A DNA stretch of 6,988 nucleotides. Source: Desulfobulbaceae bacterium. Lineage in GTDB: Bacteria > Desulfobacterota > Desulfobulbia > Desulfobulbales > Desulfocapsaceae. The position numbers and the translations under genes were made by a program. Below the pieces are notes generated by a model. That model was not told the DNA's origin, searched no databases, and was given only the letters and a program-made list of their open reading frames with translations. The stretch covers positions 1-6,988 of the forward strand of contig DAOVUU010000125.1 of the NCBI GenBank assembly GCA_030632405.1, in the 5' to 3' direction. Positions 6,408 to 6,988 of the stretch are shown in pieces. How positions within the stretch are numbered: position 1 is the first letter of the stretch; each line of letters begins with the position of its first letter.

Positions 6408-6988
6408 ATGGCAAAAATAAAAAGCACAATGGAAATGGTTCTCGAACGCGCCGCAAAAATATCAGCAGAAACAGATCCTGTAACCAATGAAGAGAGTTTA
6501 ATAAAAAACGGGATGCGAATTGGTGCAGATTTTCTTAATGAAAAAATTGTTGATCTGCACAAAAAACTCCTGGAGCAGCCTGCCGAAACACAGGTATCGA
6601 TCAGAAAAGGGATGGCTCAAACTCTCCTGCGCAATATTGTCCTCCCCCGGAATGAAGACCTGCAGGAATCAGGCGCTGTTGCCATCAAAGGTATTTTGCT
6701 CCTCGCCCGGAATTCCGGAGAAATTGAAACTCTATGCAAAGAGCTCCAGCAGATAATTGAACAATACGGTCAACACAAAGAACAGACAATTGAACAGCTC
6801 AAAGATGCACTCCGGAGCCAACTCGAACAACAGCAGATGAGTGACGGTCAATCCAACCAGACAACAATCAACCCGGCAATGCATCCTCAATACAAAGAGG
6901 AATTAACAAAAATACTGACCAGTCTCAATACCCAGTATAACGATGCCATGACTCAGCGTAAGGAGATGATTCTCAGTCGTCTCTGCCA
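6408..6988 (+). CDS. helix-rich conserved hypothetical protein, 3' end outside window
   Basis: An open frame of 193 complete codons starts at ATG 6408-6410 and is still open at the right edge. The protein begins MAKIKSTMEMVLERAAKI and contains LIKNGMRIGADFL (31-43), SIRKGMAQTLLRNIVLPR (64-81) and a long Glu/Gln/Lys-rich helical stretch (about 104-143) likely to form a coiled coil, then a polar linker (144-160) and another charged helix. There is no signal peptide or membrane segment, so it is predicted cytosolic. From memory it resembles a domain-of-unknown-function family common in Desulfobacterota and Geobacter relatives (possibly DUF6657), whose members share the MAKIKS start and the LLRNIVLPR-like block; no function is known to me. 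A GGA at 6397-6399 is a weak Shine-Dalgarno. It follows rsmB by 111 bp on the same strand. In-frame coding is supported by protein-like composition over the whole length without stops. Confidence 0.85.
   Translation, partial: MAKIKSTMEMVLERAAKISAETDPVTNEESLIKNGMRIGADFLNEKIVDLHKKLLEQPAETQVSIRKGMAQTLLRNIVLPRNEDLQESGAVAIKGILLLARNSGEIETLCKELQQIIEQYGQHKEQTIEQLKDALRSQLEQQQMSDGQSNQTTINPAMHPQYKEELTKILTSLNTQYNDAMTQRKEMILSRLC

Noticed and set aside
1..6988. A new defence, mobile or biosynthetic system across the window
   Set aside because: The complete genes belong to well-known housekeeping or transport families with mixed orientation. No toxin-antitoxin pair, reverse transcriptase, nuclease, integrase, CRISPR repeat or phage gene is visible.

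Overview
The window reads as a stretch of ordinary chromosome from a Gram-negative bacterium of moderate GC content. It is most likely a member of the Desulfobacterota (the former sulfate-reducing deltaproteobacteria). That placement is inference. It rests on a palindromic intergenic repeat of a kind I associate with those genomes, on the sequence flavour of the RsmB and the M16C peptidase, and on a helical hypothetical protein at the right end resembling a family I remember from Desulfobacterota and Geobacter relatives. No 16S or other decisive marker is present.

Layout, left to right. (1) Positions 1-99 hold the last 32 codons of an unidentified plus-strand gene. Its TGA stop coincides with the left edge of (2) a roughly 180-bp imperfect palindromic, MITE/REP-like element (about 97-277) that fills almost the whole gap to the next gene. 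(3) dtd (296-745) and a large PreP-type M16C zinc peptidase (787-3705) lie on the plus strand 41 bp apart, each with a clear Shine-Dalgarno, and probably form a two-gene transcription unit. (4) A periplasmic amino-acid-type binding protein of the AapJ/BztA group (3765-4787, minus strand) converges on the peptidase with only a 59-bp gap and no recognisable terminator. No permease or ATPase gene is next to it. (5) After a 144-bp divergent intergenic region, rsmB (4932-6296, plus) begins with a TTG codon. (6) After a further 111 bp, a helix-rich hypothetical gene starts at 6408 and runs off the right edge.

Functionally the plus-strand genes lean towards translation and protein housekeeping: removal of D-amino acids from tRNA (Dtd), degradation of free peptides (M16C peptidase) and methylation of 16S rRNA C967 (RsmB). 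The solute-binding protein is the odd member. It keeps the arginine that binds the ligand carboxylate but appears to have lost the aspartate that binds the ligand alpha-amino group, so it may recognise something other than a standard amino acid.

I found no CRISPR array, tRNA, rRNA, transposase gene, phage gene or recognisable defence system. I do not see evidence for a novel multi-gene system. The points worth a second look are the altered ligand pocket of the binding protein, the palindromic repeat, and small oddities in starts and motifs.
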